A stretch of DNA of 64,000 nucleotides. It comes from CALINF01 sp039990395 (lineage in GTDB: Bacteria; Pseudomonadota; Gammaproteobacteria; Pseudomonadales; Halieaceae). The translations under genes were made by a program, and so were the position numbers. The notes under the pieces were generated by a model, which did no database searches, had not been told where the DNA came from, and saw nothing but the letters and a program-made list of their open reading frames with translations. Below are positions 63,336 to 64,000 of the stretch, piece by piece. The DNA lies in contig JBDXFZ010000041.1 in assembly GCA_039990395.1 (NCBI GenBank), forward strand, positions 186,001 to 250,000, in the 5' to 3' direction. Numbering within the stretch: position 1 is the stretch's first letter; the number at the start of each line of letters is the position of its first letter.

Positions 63336-63959
63336 TCAGCCTTTATTTGTCGATGCACCGCGCAAAACCGTGCTCGTGGCGATTGAGAACAGGCAATACG
63401 CCAGAAAGTAATAAAATCCCACTTCCAATTGGGCAGTCATTAGCAATAGATCGCCAGCTTGCCCAGTCGCATTGCCCGCCATAAATGCCACCAATAGGGC
63501 CATCACAAAGACGTCCACCATCGACCATTTGCTCAGCACGGCATTGAGCCACAACAAACCTTCGCGCCATTGGGCTGCGGGGATGATTAAGCTAACCAGT
63601 TGCAGCAAAAGTTTGAACACGGGAATAATCAAGCAGAAAAAAACGATTAGAAATGCCACCGGCAGATTACCCGTGCGTGCCAACGCGTCCACCGTGCCCC
63701 AGATCGAGCGAGTATTGCGGTATGCCTCCAGCTGACCCTGTATCTGATCGAGGCCCAGCATGCTGGAAATCATGCCCAGCATGGAGCGAGTCTGTTGATC
63801 CGCCCCCTCCCCCGCAATCATGTCGATGCCAAGTTCGGCTATCTGCGATTTCTCGATCTGCCCTGTCAGTGTCAGTATCGGTTGCGTAACACCGGGGTAT
63901 AACAAGCCCAGTGACGAAATGATGAGTAGTAAACCCACAATACGGCGAGAAGTGCTCAT
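63336..63959 (-). CDS. PqiA-family paraquat-inducible-type membrane protein
   Basis: This 207-aa protein has about four hydrophobic segments (near 8-28, 95-125, 145-165 and 180-198) and the PqiA signature LLWLNAVLSKWSMVDVFVMALLV-like region. PqiA proteins sit in the inner membrane and work with MCE proteins in lipid transport to the outer membrane. This one is half the size of E. coli PqiA (417 aa), so it is a single-domain form. No MCE partner is in the window. 41 bp remain upstream in the window and hold no gene. Confidence 0.82.
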   Translation of the reverse strand: MSTSRRIVGLLLIISSLGLLYPGVTQPILTLTGQIEKSQIAELGIDMIAGEGADQQTRSMLGMISSMLGLDQIQGQLEAYRNTRSIWGTVDALARTGNLPVAFLIVFFCLIIPVFKLLLQLVSLIIPAAQWREGLLWLNAVLSKWSMVDVFVMALLVAFMAGNATGQAGDLLLMTAQLEVGFYYFLAYCLFSIATSTVLRGASTNKG

Positions 63960-64000
63960 AGCTGTCCCAGCAGTTCAGTCATCAAATTAACTCAGAGATA

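Noticed and set aside
63960..64000. End of a gene upstream of the PqiA-like gene
   Set aside because: A frame ending in an ATGA overlap exists but meets an in-frame TGA after 11 codons, so it is not a gene end.

Overview
The window looks like the chromosome of a marine gammaproteobacterium. Gene order and protein flavour resemble Pseudomonas and the Halieaceae/Cellvibrionales group: Pseudomonas-type NrdA with two ATP-cones, DesB-like desaturase, FadBA, hslO next to pckA, and phasin/PhaF/PhaD-like genes. The taxonomic placement is inference from protein resemblance and gene order; no rRNA gene is present. I found no tRNA or rRNA gene, CRISPR array, insertion sequence or prophage.

Layout. 1-6.4 kb: the first codons of ruvC, then yebC, aspS and an FmdB-type zinc-ribbon gene (all minus), a lysine-tailed HU-like gene (minus), then proS and a lytic transglycosylase (plus). 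6.4-13.4 kb: a LuxR-type regulator next to a glutamine-synthetase-like (probably gamma-glutamylpolyamine) ligase, an endonuclease/phosphatase-fold protein with a YfeK-like partner, a MATE exporter, an acyl desaturase and a glutathione peroxidase. 13.4-24.9 kb, all minus: prfC, then the conserved cell-elongation block proA-nadD-rsfS-rlmH-mrdA-rodA-mltB-rlpA-dacA-ybeD-lipB, which joins NAD and proline synthesis, ribosome silencing, the PBP2/RodA wall synthase, wall hydrolases and lipoate attachment. 25-28.7 kb: an iron-storage pair (bfd, bfr) with two Fur-box-like sites, grxD, argD and argF. 28.7-33.8 kb: nrdA-nrdB with a long upstream region holding a perfect DnaA box, an NrdR-like palindrome and a structured leader, followed by a small protein.

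34-42 kb: a cytochrome P450, a beta-rich protein of unknown function and a phosphotransferase, followed by an orphan solute-binding protein and fadBA. The trio may hydroxylate and phosphorylate a lipid or steroid alcohol that is then beta-oxidised. 42.4-48.1 kb: a five-gene chaperone-usher fimbrial operon of the CS1/alpha-like type (three related secreted subunits, a chaperone, an usher) behind a perfect CRP-consensus site and a perfect 12-bp inverted repeat. It is the most distinctive accessory region of the window.

48.1-57.2 kb: a DinG-type helicase, an acyltransferase, two small membrane/secreted proteins, a tyrosine phosphatase, rpsT, an AraC-type regulator coupled to a patatin-like lipase, a PHA-system protein and a DMT exporter. 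57.3-64 kb: hslO, pckA, two phasin-like proteins with mirror-image lysine/alanine-rich tails, a PhaD-like TetR regulator, a methyltransferase, a peroxiredoxin and a PqiA-like membrane protein. The PHA-granule genes imply polyhydroxyalkanoate storage, but no PHA synthase lies in the window.
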